Shown: one piece after another, positions 44,975 to 58,575 of the stretch | How the letters are laid out: each line of letters begins with the position of its first letter | How positions within the stretch are numbered: the stretch's first letter is position 1 | Origin: Rhodocollybia butyracea | Lineage: Eukaryota > Basidiomycota > Agaricomycetes > Agaricales > Omphalotaceae | Reading direction: 5' to 3' | Assembly (NCBI GenBank): GCA_015501585.1 | Contig: JADNRY010000006.1 | Span: 806,001-870,000 of the forward strand | Length of the DNA stretch: 64,000 nt | Notes under the pieces: generated by a model | The model's input: the letters and a program-made list of their open reading frames with translations, nothing else | The model's database searches: none | What the model was told of the DNA's origin: nothing | Made by a program: the position numbers and the translations under genes

Positions 44975-47808
44975 TCATCCTCCTGTCGTTCTCCCCCTCT
45001 TCCTAGTATTCCTCTTGGCTGGAGGCGGCTGTGGTGAAGTCGCCCCTGTGCCACTCGCACTCGAACCTCCTGCATCTCCTATCCCAGGTCCCACCCCCGC
45101 TCTATCCCCACCTCTTCCACCAATACTACCAGCACCATCTCGACTATTATTATTATCCCTCTCCACAGCGGCCTGCTTCCTCTTCAACGACGCAGGCGCC
45201 ATGGCAGGCGTCGTATGTGTCGAACTCGGATTCGAAGAACCACTCCCAGTCCCGCTAGTAGCGGTAGTACTTCCGCCACTGGTCACAGTCGTGCTTCCGC
45301 TGGACCCAGAAGCTGTAGTGCTACTACCGGGAGTACCGCCAGTCCCAGGTGGGTTAGCCTGTGGTATATTCTTATGTACCTTTCGCGGCGAATTATGTGC
45401 AGATGCTGGGCCGTTTTGTATGTTTTGGGGAGATGAGCCTGCTGGAGTATGGGGAGTATGTGGGGTGTTGGCTGAAGAGAGATTGGGTTGGGAAGATGGG
45501 TTGGTTACAGATGGGGGAGCACTGGAATATAGCGTTGCCATGGGTTGCATGCCTCCTGGACCGGGAAAGTTGGATCCAGGCATGAAGGAGCCTCCTCCGT
45601 ATGGAGGAAGGGCTGATGAAGGAGAATTGGGCATTGAAGCGGAGTGTGTGAATCCTGGTGCAGAGCCAGACCCTGGCACACCGTTGATCAATGGTTGTTG
45701 ACCAAGAGGCATGGATTCCCGTATTTTTCCTGCCATTTTTGAAAGTGCCTCTATCGGTCCCAGTTTCATCTCTCTGCTGAACGAAATCAACTCTGTCATC
45801 TGTGCGACGCTCTCTGCGAGTTCCAAGCACCTCATCGTCGCCTGTGGAATGCCAAAAGCATTAACCGGTTCTCCTGGAATGAAACCCCTTTCAATCAAAA
45901 CGCGTGGTTCTTCCCATTTGTCGCGGCTGACGTCACGGGAGAGAGGGTGGGAGGAGGGACTGGAGTTCATGGTTGGATCGAATTTCTGTTCGTCTGGGTC
46001 TCCTTCGTCCATCGACATACCCATCGACATACCCATTGGCATACCCATGCCTCCTATTCCCATTCCGTTCCCCATTCCACTGCCATTGCTCAGCCCACTC
46101 CCTGCGCCCGATCCAGACGAGGATCCAACACCAGCGATAGCGCCTACGGCAGCAGCAGGCGCGCCAGGAGGCGGAGCGTTCCTTACTCTGGGTGTTCCGG
46201 TCTGGCTGCCACTGCCTTGCCTCGCCACCATTCCGGGCATTCCCATCGGGCTCTCTATACTCCTAGGACCCATGATACTCTCCAACGCGATATACTTGTC
46301 GTGATAACTGGCATCAAATTGAAATTCGTCGAATTTGAGGACATAGTTTTGGTTTGGTGCGACTGGCGGTTGGTTTGGGGTAGGGTTTGGGGCCGCTGGT
46401 TGACTGCCCACTGCCCAAACATGGACGGTCAAAGGCCCCCTCAAAGCCACAGTATACCCATTATTGTATTTATACGTCCAAACAGCGGCTACGCATTCTA
46501 CGATCGCGTGGCCATTCCCATGTAATCGCTCCCGTGCGCCATCGAGTGTGAGGGTCATTGATTTGACTCCGGATTGAGTTGTTACGAGGAGAAAGCGTGG
46601 AAGGATTGGGACTGTTATTTCTATACGAGTGTTATAAAAAACAGTGAAAAACGTATCAAATATCGGTCTCACCGAATGGTTTTGCCTCGTTCCTCTGATT
46701 ATCTCTCCAGAGGGTAAAGCGCATCACGGCCTTTGGAGTAAAATACTCTCTTATGAGTTCTGTCCACCAAGAGAGCTGGTGTTTTTGTTTTGATTCTGAA
46801 GCGAGGTTTCCCGAGAATTGGAGAAGACGGATGAGGCCTTGGCCGTGACCGAGGGCTGAAGCGGTTTGTCTGGGTATGAGCGGTGGAGGAGCAGCAGCAG
46901 CAGCAGCAGCAGTGGGACCTGGTGGAGTGACGCTAGAAGTGGGTGAAGATGGTGGCCTGGGAGCGATGTTGGGTAATCCAGTGGGGGGCTGAGGTGCTGG
47001 CGGTGGTTGCGGCCTCTGAGGTGCGGTTGTTCCGGGAGGACCAGTGGAAGTGGATCGTGAGTGTGGAGAACTGGATGGATAAGTTATAAAATCGTTTGGC
47101 GTTGGCGGAAAGTGATTTTGCGATGGAGGACGAGGAGGTGCAGGTTGGATCTGGAAATGATAGTCGGGTCCATCCTGCATGTGCTGTAATTGTTGTGCTG
47201 GAGTAAAAGTAAAAGGATGAGATTGTGGACCTGGAGGTGTATATCGGTGTTGTTGTTCAGGAATAGGAAACCGAGGTACAGAAGGCGGCTGAGAAAGACT
47301 GTTCATGACTGGATTTCCCGGCATAGTTCTTTGTCGCGGATCTGATGCTGGCCCCGGTGCTGAACCTGGCATTGGCTGACCCGGAGGTCTCATCATTGGT
47401 TGTACATTTGGAGTTCAATTGTGGCTGCGACGCTGTTCTTCGTAATGGTTGTTGCTGTTGTTGCTGCTGCTGCTGTTGTTGCTGTTGTTGTTGTCCTGGT
47501 CCAAATCCCGCTCCTGGTCCTCCTCCACGTGTTACAGTGAACGCGCCAATCCCGCCTTGCCCGCCTTGTTGTGTCCTCATGATCATTCTCTGCTGCTGGT
47601 GCTGCTGCTGGTGCTGCTGTGGAATCATTCCTTGTGGAATTCCTTGCGGTGGTACTGGATATCTCGGATTTCCATTAGGTGTTGGTTGTCCAAATGAAGG
47701 GCCTATTCCATTGTGATTCATCACTGCATTCATCGTATTCATCCCAAGCATTCCTTGTTGTCCGCCCGGTGCTTGTTGTGACTGTTGTACTGGTTGTGGT
47801 CGAAGCAT
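44975..47808 (-). CDS. LIM-domain-binding protein (Ldb1/SEUSS-like) transcription adaptor
   Basis: Large nuclear co-regulator of the LIM_bind family (animal Ldb1/Chip, plant SEUSS), dimerising adaptors for transcription factors. The N-terminal 300 residues are Pro/Gln-rich, with a poly-Gln tract and QQHQQQHQQQ. The LIM_bind core runs through LGHGQGLIRLLQFSGNLAS, LSWWTELIREYFTPKAVMRF, ITVPILPRFLLVTTQSGVKS, ECVAAVWTYKYNNGYTVALR and DEFQFDASYHDKYIALESI. The C-terminus is Gly/Ser/Pro-rich with a basic end KRNTRKRGRTTGG. Two introns: 46621-46672, and a very short one (47360-47405, 46 bp; or 47366-47405, 40 bp) needed to join the poly-Gln half to the rest; this gives 911 or 913 residues. I start at the Met before LRPQPVQQS. 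Confidence 0.87.
46893..46913 (-). repeat. Poly-Ala codon run in LIM-binding protein
   Basis: Seven GCT/GCC-type alanine codons in a row (TAAAAAAAPPP), a short coding microsatellite (GCTGCT on the minus strand). Confidence 0.8.
47444..47496 (-). repeat. CAA/CAG poly-Gln tract
   Basis: About 17 consecutive Gln codons made of mixed CAA and CAG, in the N-terminal half of the LIM-binding protein. On the opposite strand it yields an artefactual Cys/Leu run. Confidence 0.9.
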
Positions 47809-48539
47809 GTCCAAGGCCAGAGCGACTGTTGGTCACGAGAAATCTCCCTTTGGCTGTGCCACTGCTGCTGCTGTCGGTCAGTCTGTCTGTTTGTATGAAA
47901 CAGCGTAGTGAAAATCTGGTTTAACACAACGCAACACTGTTTCACCACGTGCCCTCACTGACCCGAATTTGGTTCTTTTGATTGATTATCGCCGGTCACC
48001 ACATTAATCAAAGTGGCTAGACGACCTCGGCGCTGTGCTATCTCTCAGGTTTTATTTCTTACAATCGTAGGCGTAATGCGACCGCGAACACTGAGATCAG
48101 CTAGGATCACAGTGGAGATTTACCCGCATGCAAGGTAAAGTCCAGATTCACATCCATTCTGAATTCTCTTGACTAGAGTCAGTGCGGGATCTTCTCTCTC
48201 CGCTATTCCACCGTAGCCGATAACCATAAAACCCCACAAAGAGTCGAACCGGAAGAGCGTGGGAAGATGTGGCCGGGATGCAAGTGCACGTGATGTATTT
48301 GCAAACGGGAGTCGGTCAAAGATAAAGTTCCCAAAAAGTTCCTAGAACTGAAAAGACAACTGCGCAAGCGCAAGGTCAACTTTTCACAGGCAGAAAGCGT
48401 ATAGTGACTACACTGCAGCGCTGGTTTCTGCTGGTGGTTGATGCGATTGTGGTTCTTATACCCAATTAAACAACTCGGATTTCTACGAGCGCCCTCTTAA
48501 GCGCCACATTCTGTTTCTGTTCCGTCTCGAACACGTACA
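47809..48539. other. Divergent intergenic LIM-binding protein / USE1
   Basis: About 730 bp holding both promoters and, probably, a long 5' UTR of the LIM-binding gene. No specific element called. Confidence 0.45.
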
Positions 48540-49518
48540 ATGCATCCAACCGCTTCTCAAGCTCGACGCGACGACATCAACTTGACAAGACTACTACGAA
48601 GGCTTCATAAGGCTGTTAACGAGCAGAAATGGGATGAATCTTCTGCTAATGATGTCTGGATACAGTCGTTGCAAACTCTTCAGGTGTGACCAAGTTTCAC
48701 CCAAGTATAAACAATCTCATTAGATACTTAGACTGTAAAGTATGCAAAGAGCTTGCTCAGAAACCTGGGGATATCTGGCGTAACTCCGTACGTCCAAACT
48801 ATACTGTTACTCTACTTTTAGCCAACCGTAAACTTCGCTTAGACAAGATTCACAGCGGTATCAAGACATCAACGCCAACTTGGAGCGATTTGAGACCTTT
48901 CTCAAATCGATAGAGCAGGTAAATATCATCCACGACCTCTCCAACTATTATACTCATCCAACTCAGCGTTCAACACCCAGAAATAATCGCCCCAAGTCTT
49001 TACTTTCAAGTATACCAAAGCCTACTATTGCTGTACCAGAATACAAGCTGGAATCCTCGCCACCGGAAGTGCCTCAATCAGAACTACCCACAGACAATCT
49101 CCTTACATCACCCACCGACACAGCACTTCCTTCCGCAGATTTGGCTTCCCCTGTTCCTATCCTGATATCGCCTCTTTTCCCCACCACCTCCAAGTCTACT
49201 GCAATCGCCAGTGGAGCCTTTCTAGAAAATTCCAAAGCACGACACGAAGCCATGACAGAGCAGCTTGCGCAGATGGCTGTCCAGCTGAGAAAGAATGCAC
49301 AACATTTCTCGGAAAGTCTGGTGGAAGATAAAGCTGTTATTGAAGAAACGCAAACCAAACTGGAGGGAAACTTTGGTGTTATGCAGAAAGAGAGAATCAG
49401 GTTGAGGGATCATCGCGGAAAGAGTGGAAACACGACCTGTCTCGTTATATTTGCAGTCGTAGGAGTACTGGTGGTATTCGTCTTTATGGTAGCATTGATA
49501 AGGCTCACAAGACGGTAA
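48540..49518 (+). CDS. USE1: Use1-like ER SNARE
   Basis: Tail-anchored SNARE needed for retrograde Golgi-to-ER fusion with Sec20, Ufe1 and Sec22. Exons 48540-48683, 48732-48787, 48843-48918 and 48967-49518 give 275 residues. The N-terminal helix is DDINLTRLLRRLHKAVNEQK, then VKYAKSLLRNL and RYQDINANLERFETFLKSIE. After a Pro/Ser-rich linker comes the SNARE helix EQLAQMAVQLRKNAQHFSES, LVEDKAVIEETQTKLEGNFG and VMQKERIRLRDHRGKS, and a C-terminal membrane anchor TCLVIFAVVGVLVVFVFMVA with a basic end RLTRR. The 48-bp third intron is a multiple of three and could be retained. Splicing of exon 2 to 3 is inferred from the frame of the following helix. Confidence 0.88.
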
Positions 49519-49951
49519 ACAGTGAGTTTGAAACACGTTTTCTGGTAACACAGATCTAATGTTAGTTAGTACTGTGCGTCCCCCTCCGATGATACATACC
49601 CGCATAACCCGAGTTGCTACAAGCCCCTCGTTCAATTGCTCGCTTGGGCGGCCATCTCGGTTCAGCCCGAATTGTTACAAGTCAATTATTTCGAGTTTAA
49701 TCGAAGACGCAAATCGTATCGACTGCAAGATACTGGCGCGTTATTTGAGTCTACTACAAAAACTAGTGTAACCTATCAGGCTACTTATACCAAAACGTGC
49801 AATCCATAATTAGCCTGATCAACCATCATGTACAGTGTACACTGCTATTGTACGGCTTTTGTTCCATTCTTCCCATTAGGCTATACCATTGTGAAGCTGG
49901 CCTCGCTCATTTATATATCCTCTTGTTGACTTTCAATCACAATCCCGAACC
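49519..49951. other. Spacer USE1 / DUF3433 gene
   Basis: About 430 bp without a recognised gene or RNA. Confidence 0.45.
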
Positions 49952-52892
49952 ATGGCCTTTACAGCCAGTTCAGCGACGCTAGGGCCTCCACCACGCCAGT
50001 CACGTTCGCCCGTGTCAGAATATTCTGACTATCCATTTACCGATGGCTCTCAGTCGGTACCACCGACTCCATACTCGTACAGTGAATTCAGGAATGGCTC
50101 TAGGGCTGCGTATCTTGGCAGAGGAGATGATTCAGTCAGCAAAGCAGGTTCAAGGCTGACTGCAACCGATTCCACTCATCTTCTTCCGACTACGGACAGG
50201 AAGAAGAAACGCTATGTGTGTCCTTGTTTTGCATCATTGTTCAACTCTGTAACGAGCAGCTGTATACTAGATTCCAGTCGTCCTGCGACTACCCATTGCG
50301 ATTGGCGTGCCGCTCTCCTTGCTCTTGCTGGCAATTGCGCTCGAGATCGGCATATTCCTGTCTGAAAAAAATAACGGTAATTGTATTCATCGTCTTCGGT
50401 TGCGAGGCCTCCGCGCTGATGAAGAAGTAGGCTTCAAAGTACCAACAAAGAATGTTATCACTTTTGCGTCAGCGCAATTCTTGCTGGTAACGTACCGGTT
50501 GGCTCGACATATGTGACCCATAACTAATCGTTATCTGGATTTAGTCTTTCGTTCCTACGCTGCAAGTTTTTACTTCGCATTAGTGGTGTTATTTTCTAAT
50601 CCGCCCTCGACAGCTTCGTTATAGCACCGGGCTGGGTGTATCGTGAATTGGATTGGCATGTGAGATGGTATCAAGTATGTAGCCTCTCATACATAGTGGT
50701 TCTTACTAATATCCCGTTAGCCATACGTTGTTATGTCTCGAGGAAATGCAAAAGCAGAAGAGTCTGTGCTATTGGATTATGTGAGTCTCCACTCCCTCGT
50801 AGATAAGGCAGCTATCTGACAATCACCCATAGGTTAGCTTAGGGTTAGTTCTGACTTGTCTTCTTCCAAATGATTTCTGACTTGCATATCTTAGCCCGGT
50901 GTTCAGTTTCATAAACTCAGTCAAGTTCAAGCATCGCGTTATCACGTGGTCTACAGTAACTGCTTTGGCGACGTACCTTCTTCAGCCTCTTGGTGAGAGA
51001 TTACGCTCTTGGGTTTTTTTCCTTTGTGTTGATTGTCAATATCGCAGCTGGTTCGATGTTCCAGCTCCAGAACCTGGATGCTCCAAATGGTGAGCTCCGA
51101 AGTTCGAGGATTATTGAACGCTGTATATTCATAAAGCGTCATCTCAGCCGTTAATATCACCAGCTCAACAGCGATCGAACCATCTAATTTCTCTAGTTTA
51201 TCTAATCTTTCTCCGTTTGTTTCTTCGGCCGGGGTATGTGCATTGGCGTCGTGCAAGTTGGATGAATGACCCTTATCAACCAATTTAAAGTTTGTCGAAG
51301 CGTCTGTTTTCAGTAGCCTACCTAATCCACCATTCATCATCAATCCTGGGGCGGGTAGTGCTTGGACGGTCGCTCAGTTCCTGGTCAATCTGCATCACTG
51401 ATATCCTGAATTTTGTGTTGACGATGTCTTTTGCAGTTCCCCGGTAAAGATTACCTCAACGGTACTTTGACTTTCAACACAACAGCTATCCAAACAACAG
51501 CCAACTGTTCTGGACCCACAGGAGCACCCACAGTACTAAATACCTCAAACTCCGCTTTCAATTTCACCTCTACTTCTGCGAATGATTGCATAGTGCCGGT
51601 CACGGTGAACGATACAAACGTTGGTATCTTTTGTATCTCTGGCTTTGAGGTATATTGGTCCTCACAGTTTATCATCTAGGACTCCCCGACACAATATGGT
51701 GTTGTCGAGATACCTGATACCTGTAGTCAGCTCAACATTACACAGAGACCTGTCATGTTCTGGTACAGTGTCCACAGCTCAGCTCACAAGGATACTAAAT
51801 CATCCACATTTGATCAGGTTCTTTCATCTGACGACTAACGGCACACCTGAGGCTAGTACAGTCTTTTGCAGCCCTAGCATTCGGCCATCCAATGTCGCAG
51901 TCAGTGCAAACTTGAACAATAATTCAGTGGCCCAGGTGTCTCCTAGCCCGAGCAGCTCGGACGTTTCGAACAGCACTCTTGGACCCTTTGCCAGTACTCC
52001 GCTGAACGGGTCCGTGAAATCGAGTCAAACTTCTTACTTATTTGTGATGCAATTTTCCCAAAACATTGTAGTGTCATCTTTGGGAACCAGTCAAACGGAG
52101 TCAATCTAGCTAATGCGCTTGCAACGCAAAACGGTGTCTCTGGAGCAATCTTTCAGCTTGCACAAAAGTCACCTGGAGGAATTGATGCCGTGTTTAGTGA
52201 ACAAAACCCATTCTTGGATAATACAACATATGTCTATGTGTGTATGCTTCAATTTTCAGTGTTATCTATTCTCATCATTGTCTTACAGACACTTTTCCTG
52301 GCATTGGTGGCTCAATCAGTGTATTTTGTTCCCCAACCCAGCTATCTCAACGCCGAGGTGTCCTCTTTAGAATTAAAACTAACGATCAAGTAAGTTCTGT
52401 ACGTTTTCGCACGTGAATTATTCTCAAGTCCTCTTCAGTCCTCTACCAGGTCATTCTTTGGCAATCTTTCTTTTCTTCGTTGGCATTGTTGGAATAGTAC
52501 TACATATCATCAACCGACGCCAGCGCAGAGGGTTATACCTCACTAATCCTCCTGGAACTATCGCCGCAACAATTGCGATGTCGTCTCATTCTGGGTTCGG
52601 AGAACTGCTCATGCCTGATGACGACGAAGAGACTCTAGAGCGCAAGCTGAGCGACTTGAGGTTCAGCATTGACAGGAGAACAGGAGCGATAGTGGCGAGT
52701 GCTTTTGTGCCGCCGACTAGGGATTTGAAGAGGATGTCAAAGAAGGCTGCGAGGGAGGAGGCGATGGAATCTTTGTTGGGTGAACATAAGCGCCCCGCGA
52801 GCGAGGTGGGGATAGGCCTAGAGCTGTCCGATTCCTCGACTCAGGCTGCGTTTGAAGCTGCGGCTAGGCATAGTTATCCTCCGAGCTACTGA
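49952..52892 (+). CDS. DUF3433 multi-pass membrane protein
   Basis: Fungal membrane protein of unknown function in the DUF3433 group, cut into a dozen or more exons. A cytosolic Ser/Pro-rich N-terminus (TDGSQSVPPTPYSYSEF) ends in basic DRKKKR. The first membrane segment reads IPVVLRLPIAIGVPLSLLLL; family blocks follow: PTKNVITFASAQFLL, then QPYVVMSRGNAKAEESVLLD and VITWSTVTALATYLLQPL. A large loop rich in N-glycosylation sites (NGTLTFNTTAIQTTANCSG) is probably extracellular. The last membrane helix is SLAIFLFFVGIVGIVLHII, followed by the hallmark RRGLYLTNPPGTIAATIAMS and SGFGELLMPDDDEETL. Exact exon borders in 50.5-51.4 kb are uncertain. Confidence 0.78.
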
Positions 52893-53399
52893 ATTCACTT
52901 CTAACCCAGGTTTTCAAGGGTGGTTTTTGTATCTTGGACTTCAGTGTGTATTTTTGCTTCTCGGTACGGACCCTTATGTTACTACGTACAAATGTCCATA
53001 GTTCACCTCAGTTACGATTCCTAATACCACGATGTTTATACGAACTGGCCCCTGACCTCTGTCCAATACCTCTGTTGGAGGGGGTCTTTTTGTATGCATC
53101 CCGAATCAAGCACTACCAAAGTCAGTTCGCGCAGTTGTGCAATGCTGCGAGAGCAAAGTGAGATGGCCAATTGGACTCTGGAAACCCGCATCCTTATGTT
53201 TTGGGGATGTCTGGTGCCCGGACCAAGGCTATAGGATTGAAAAGCGGTCTGAAATAGATGCAACAACACTACTGATGTTTTCGGAGACATTTCTTTCTGT
53301 ATTCTTATACAGTAATATAGATAGATATACGATCTTGATACAAAAGAGTGGGGAGTAAGATAAAATATACATGCATACAACAGCAACCTTGACCCAAAT
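52893..53399. other. Convergent spacer DUF3433 / NCBP3
   Basis: About 500 bp, the two 3' UTRs. No feature recognised. Confidence 0.45.
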
Positions 53400-54702
53400 T
53401 TATTCCTGTCTTAAGAACGCATCCAACTCGTCGTCCAATTCCTGCTGGCTCTTTATCGGTCGATCTCGACCATTTCGTCTTCCATTCGCACTTCTCTCGT
53501 TCCGATTGTTTCTCCCATTACCCTGCCGGGCGTTCGTAATGCGGTCAGAAAGCTCCACTTTATCTGACCATAGTCTGTCTTGCAAGCTACTTCTGTTTCC
53601 ATCTCTACTTCGGTGCCGTCGAGGTAAAGGAGCAAAGAGACGAGACGCAAGATCAGGTTTCTTGGAAAGGACAGTACGTCCGTCACCAGCGATATAATCC
53701 GAGCGCATCCTGGATGGTGGAGATGGCGAGTCGAGGGCAGCAGCTTCTTCCGCCTCTCCTGCCGCTAAAAATTCGTTTAACTCTTCATCCAGCTGTTCTT
53801 TCCGTATAGTCGTACCCCGTTCATCATACTCGTTTCTCCGTCTCTTCTTCAACGGCAGTTCCCGACCATTAAACAGCTCTTTCCCTGCCATGCGACCGTG
53901 TTTTTTGTAAAACTCTGAATCAGTATTGGCTCCTCGCTTCTTTACGTCGTCTACCCTTGCCCAGCGCATCTTAATGACACCTTTCATCAAAGACTTGGTC
54001 AGACCTGGTCCTTTACCAAGACTAGTGTTAATGCGTTCTTCTGGCGGCCAAAAGTCTATTGGGATGGGTTTCGCGGTAATGTAACCTTCCGAGTCGGGTT
54101 CCTCGCCAAAAGATTTGCTGAGGTACCGCAAGCCGGTACGGGCAGCTGCTTTGGATGTGAAGACAAAAACACACGTATTATCGTCGACCCATTCCAAACC
54201 CATCGGATGAGCGTCAAAGTGAGTCGCGTAGGCAAACAGACGCGCAGTAGGAAGATTGGATATAGGTGTTCCATGGAGCAATAGCGCATTTCCTCGTAAG
54301 GTAGCGTCTGTGTATAATTCCAAATCAAGTTCATATAATCAAAAGGTTGCTTACCATCGTCCATTTCGACGTCTTGGTCAATCTCGTCTGTATTTTCGTC
54401 TGCGTCTTCATCATCTCGTTTACGCTTCAAGATAGCGAAAGAAAAAGTCTAGATTTGTATTCATAATTACTTGGTGCAGCTTATTACAAGCGCACCTTTC
54501 CACTTCTCGCTACAGAAGCAGAAGATTCTGAGAGCAAATAGACTTTGGTGCTTCCTATTCTGCTGGCCAGTGCTGCGGCTTCGGCCTCGGTTGGGAGCTG
54601 TTCCTCGTAGGAAAGGGTTTCGTCGTAAGAAAGTGATTGTGGTTCGTCAAAATTTTCAACAGCATCGAGGATGGAGAGTCCAATGGCTGTGGACATATCC
54701 AT
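53400..54702 (-). CDS. NCBP3-like cap-binding protein
   Basis: Resembles nuclear cap-binding protein subunit 3 (C17orf85; domain formerly DUF2414), which associates with the cap-binding complex and mRNA export factors. Exon 1 (MDMSTAIGLSILDAVENFDE ... SASVARSGK) joins TFSFAILKRKRDDEDADEN. The RRM-like domain reads LRGNALLLHGTPISNLPTAR, GLEWVDDNTCVFVFTSKAAA, with the conserved block MRWARVDDVKKRGANTDSEF and YYKKHG-like YKKHGRMAGKE. The C-terminal half is basic and Arg/Asn-rich (GRNNRNERSANGRRNGRDRP), ending ELDDELDAFLRQE. About 390 residues. It is divergent from KRR1 with 100 bp between starts. ARS2, a partner of the same cap complex in animals, is also in this window. Confidence 0.82.
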
Positions 54703-54802
54703 GGCGAAAGAAAAAAGGATAGAAAGAGGCGTGAAAGGGAACTAAAGGAGCCCTGGATGATCGGGTCAAATTCGGGCCGTTAAGATTTTGCTTTTCACCA
54801 CC
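54703..54802. promoter_or_regulatory. Bidirectional promoter NCBP3/KRR1
   Basis: 100 bp separate the divergent start codons; it is purine-rich on the plus strand near NCBP3. No palindrome seen. Role inferred from layout. Confidence 0.5.
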
Positions 54803-56336
<1,534 letters not shown>

Positions 56337-56640
56337 AATCAATTCGTGGAATTCATGTTTCAAAAGCAGTGGCATGCTTGGATTGCGAGTCTGCAACGAG
56401 CTCTGCGACATGATAGCCATTGACGTTATTCAGATTGGATCCAACTGCAAGGAAAGTCCTATTACCGATAATGGTACATCGAGTGCACAAGTTGATTCAG
56501 TATCACCGTAAATACCAAAATCTACAAGCAACAGCAAACAACAGAGCAAAGTTTTTAAAAATTCGCCGGTTAACGTGTAAAGACAGATATGATGGACAAA
56601 GCATAACAAATACTACCAGAAACCACGCAAAATGACAAGT
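56337..56640. other. Convergent spacer KRR1 / glycosidase
   Basis: About 300 bp, likely shared 3' UTR sequence; nothing recognised. Confidence 0.45.
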
Positions 56641-58083
56641 TTAGACAAGGAGCATCGACATGAATAACGCGGCCACCAAGATGATAAATGAGTTGACTGG
56701 GCCCAGTCTCAAGGCACCGTTAGCACCCTGTGAACCGGCATTCACCCAATCTGTCCAGGCTGCCTGAAAACAAGAGATTCAATTTGACTGGTTATAGCTA
56801 CATCGCGATACGAATGCCATACCTGTAACTCCACCACAAAGGCTTCAGATTCAGGACTGTCGCTACCTTCATTACCGAATGAATCAGGGTTGACAACAGG
56901 GGTAAGCCAACCATCCGATGAGAAATGCACCAAGCCAGAAGAATTGGAAGAGAACAGAGTTTTCCGGCATTTTTCAGCTGTGGGGAGGTGCGTATGTACG
57001 GAACGAAGGAGTGAGAGACGATAGACTGTGGATGCGAGAAGAGCGGTCGAGGCTGCGTCCAAAAAGGTGCTCATATCATCGGCGTAGTTGTAAAAGAGGT
57101 TAGTAGTAGTGTTCAGGTGAGGATACATGGCATCGTGAATTTCAGATACCCAGTTTGCAAGATCATTTCGTTGGCTGGACATGTCGGAGGAGAATGGTGA
57201 TGCTTGAATTGTAGCGAGGACGCGAAGCATCCCTGCTGCGGCCCATGCGTTACCTGGACGTACCTCAATAGGTAATATTAAGACGAATCTCGGAGCTACT
57301 CACCTGTAGACCAATGTCCAGGATCATTGGCGACTTCCGAGCCGTTTCCGAGGACTATGTGCTCCCATAAATTATTCGCAGTGGTATCTCTGAGGTACTT
57401 TCTGTACAGGCTGATTTGAGTATAAGCATCCGTGAGCAGGGTCTGGTTGTTCGTGAGGAGACCATAGTATGCTAGGAACGGCGGGACCATGTATACGAAA
57501 TCACTCCAAAGTTGTAACACATCTGTTCGATGAGAAATCGCCCCATCGCTCGTATGCGGCACCTTGTCATAGAGAAAGTTGAGCTGATCTAAAGCTGCCC
57601 CTGCATAGTCTACGCCGTCTCCGAGATTAGTCCAATTTGCCAGTAAAACCGCAGGACCGATGGAAGCCGGATCTCCAGCGCTGGAATCGGCGACTAGTGG
57701 CTGAGGGCCCGTGATGTTCACATTGGATTCGGCACGATTTTTGACGACACCTGTGGCGATGGAGAAAACGGGTGCGATGGCGGAAGTTGTGTTGGACGGA
57801 ATAGAAGAGGGCGGAATTGTCAAAGAAAAGACGGAAAATTGTCGCACGTCGTGTTCGAGCAGGGCTTGCGCTCGCGTACCAAGTTCCCATCTGCATAATG
57901 GAAAATTTCTCTGAGAATTTTTCAACAAACATAGGCGTTTTTGACACACGGGTGCATTGCGCTCTGTGCAAGACGCGATATAACATTTGATGTTTGATCC
58001 TCCGTTAAATTCTGCGCCGAGATTGGAAGTACATTAAACGCGAAAAGACAGAGAGCCACTGTCAAGGCATGAGACTTGGTCAT
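56641..58083 (-). CDS. Secreted GH105-like glycosidase, GPI-anchored
   Basis: Six-hairpin glycosidase resembling the GH105/GH88 unsaturated (rhamno)galacturonyl hydrolases, which remove the unsaturated sugar left by pectate or rhamnogalacturonan lyases. A signal peptide MTKSHALTVALCLFAFNVLP is followed by ISAQ and, after an intron, WELGTRAQALLEHD. The catalytic-region motif LQLWSDFVYMVPPFLAYYG carries the Asp typical of the family, and DPGHWSTGNAWAAAGMLRVL matches the WxxGNxWAA block. Several Asn-glycosylation sites. The C-terminus has a small-residue site (NAGSQGANG) and a hydrophobic tail FIILVAALFMSMLLV, typical of a GPI signal. About 450 residues. The family is clear, the exact substrate is not; surface tethering rather than free secretion is predicted. 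Confidence 0.78.
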
Positions 58084-58575
58084 TGCTGTTCAGCCAACCA
58101 TGTAGATCAGCTTAAAGCGCAAGCAACGAATTAATGAAAATTCTCGCACCGATTACTTTCAACCACCTTGGTATTCGACCCGTATATAAATAATGGCCGA
58201 TTCTGAACCTAAAGCCCAAAACCGAAAAAAAACGCAAGGGGAGACTAAGGAGCCGCTGTAAGGGTCAATAGATTATGTGCATCATAAATCGATTCTTGAA
58301 CAAACAGCCGCAAGCCGCGACATTGGTTGTCTTCGTACTATAGGCAGACTTGCAAACTCTATAACTTTGTTCACAGGCAGGCAGTGCAAACTTACTTATG
58401 GAGAGCGACGTGGGGAATGGTCGATGAACTTAGGAGATTATTCGGCGGACGTTCAAAGCCGCTCTGAGAAAGGTACTATTGCTGTATAATTAATGACATT
58501 CTAATTATAAGTAGAATGATGTCTATGGATAGACATGCAGTCGTATGTCTTTGTGTACACTTTTGAGCGAGGGCA
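58084..58575. other. Glycosidase promoter and lipase 3' flank
   Basis: About 490 bp. A TATA-like tatataaat lies near 58183, about 100 bp upstream of the glycosidase start. A 70-codon plus frame here is not supported. Confidence 0.45.

Noticed and set aside
44961..45701. 246-codon plus-strand frame rich in Pro/Val/Leu
   Set aside because: Antisense to the Gly/Ser/Pro-rich C-terminal exon of the LIM-binding protein; composition is the mirror of that bias.
45711..46525. Two overlapping plus-strand frames of about 190 codons
   Set aside because: Antisense shadows of the LIM_bind gene; no introns or domains of their own.
47260..47408. Frameshift or pseudogene in the LIM-binding gene
   Set aside because: A short GT-AG intron with correct phase explains the frame change, so no lesion is needed.
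47345..47716. Plus-strand frame with a long Cys run
   Set aside because: It is the complement of the CAA/CAG poly-Gln tract, not a cysteine-rich protein.
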